Positions 6,079 through 6,193 of a stretch of 6,193 nucleotides of DNA are shown piece by piece; position 1 is the stretch's first letter; every line of letters begins with the position of its first letter. Source of the DNA: Candidatus Odyssella thessalonicensis (GTDB lineage Bacteria > Pseudomonadota > Alphaproteobacteria > Bin65). The notes under the pieces were generated by a model, which had not been told where the DNA came from, did no database searches, and saw nothing but the letters and a program-made list of their open reading frames with translations. The stretch is from the NCBI GenBank assembly GCA_005240015.1, contig SBBV01000610.1, positions 1 to 6,193 of the forward strand, in the 5' to 3' direction. A program made the position numbers and the translations under genes.

Positions 6079-6108
6079 AAAATGGGCGTTGGCGGGGCCC
6101 GCGGTCAA
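6079..6108 (-). promoter_or_regulatory. Possible sigma70-type promoter for infA-maf-RNase-yacG
   Basis: Read on the minus strand, TTGACC (6108-6103) matches five of six -35 consensus bases and is followed after 18 bases by CATTTT (6084-6079), which matches three of six -10 bases. Transcription would start near 6072, giving a leader of roughly 27 bases before infA. The -10 is weak, so this is a candidate only. The rest of the 148-bp stretch 6046-6193 shows no other convincing gene or RNA beyond the start described at its right edge. Confidence 0.35.
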
Positions 6109-6187
6109 GGCGGATTGGAGGCCGGCACTTGCACGGCAGCGTTGCAATCGCGAAGTACGGCGGGCCGCGACCGAGGGAGGATGACGA

Positions 6188-6193
6188 ATGAAC
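6188..6193 (+). CDS. Possible start of a divergent gene (3' part outside the window)
   Basis: GAGGGAGG at 6173-6180 is the best Shine-Dalgarno-like sequence in the window and lies 7 bases before the ATG at 6188, an ideal spacing. Only the first two codons (Met-Asn) are visible, so no product can be named. The ATG at 6181 directly abuts the purine run and is too close to be the start. The gene would be divergent from infA. Confidence 0.4.

Noticed and set aside
6046..6147. TTG-initiated N-terminal extension of infA
   Set aside because: IF-1 is 72 residues with a conserved MSKED/MAKED start, matched exactly by the ATG at 6045; the extension is upstream leader.

Overview
The window is very GC-rich, with strong G/C bias at third codon positions and long antisense shadow frames. 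It is densely packed with genes of alphaproteobacterial character. The gene order infA-maf-RNase E/G-yacG, and a cobalamin nucleotide-loop set with CobT carrying FAGNHG and GVSAYP, point to an alphaproteobacterium, perhaps Rhodospirillales- or Hyphomicrobiales-like. That placement is inference from gene order and protein flavour; no rRNA or tRNA is present to confirm it.

Left part (1-3848): a late-cobalamin block. It opens with the 3' part of an iron-siderophore/cobalamin-type ABC transporter ATPase (+), whose Walker A lies off the left edge. Next come cobU (also called cobP; -), an unassigned conserved-looking protein of about 200 residues (+), cobT (-) and cobS (also called cobV; +). CobU activates adenosylcobinamide to its GDP form, CobT makes the alpha-ribazole phosphate lower ligand, and the membrane enzyme CobS joins the two. 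The ATPase probably belongs to a corrinoid or metal-chelate importer feeding the same pathway. These five genes strictly alternate in strand, so they cannot form one operon. They are separated by very short gaps, except for a 115-bp gap that holds a perfect 27-bp inverted repeat between the convergent unknown gene and cobT.

Right part (3858-6045, all on the minus strand): a compact housekeeping operon read right to left, infA (IF-1), maf (nucleotide pyrophosphatase), a short RNase E/G-family protein and yacG (zinc-ribbon gyrase inhibitor). maf and the RNase gene overlap by ATGA, and infA-maf are 6 bp apart. A weak sigma70-like promoter can be drawn upstream of infA. At the extreme right edge a good Shine-Dalgarno followed by ATG suggests a divergent gene starting at 6188.

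I see no CRISPR array, transposase, phage gene, tRNA or rRNA. No gap is large enough for a full cobalamin riboswitch except possibly the last 148 bp, and that shows none. The window looks mostly ordinary. The best leads are the unassigned protein inside the cobalamin block and the long inverted repeat; I do not see convincing evidence of a new multi-gene system.
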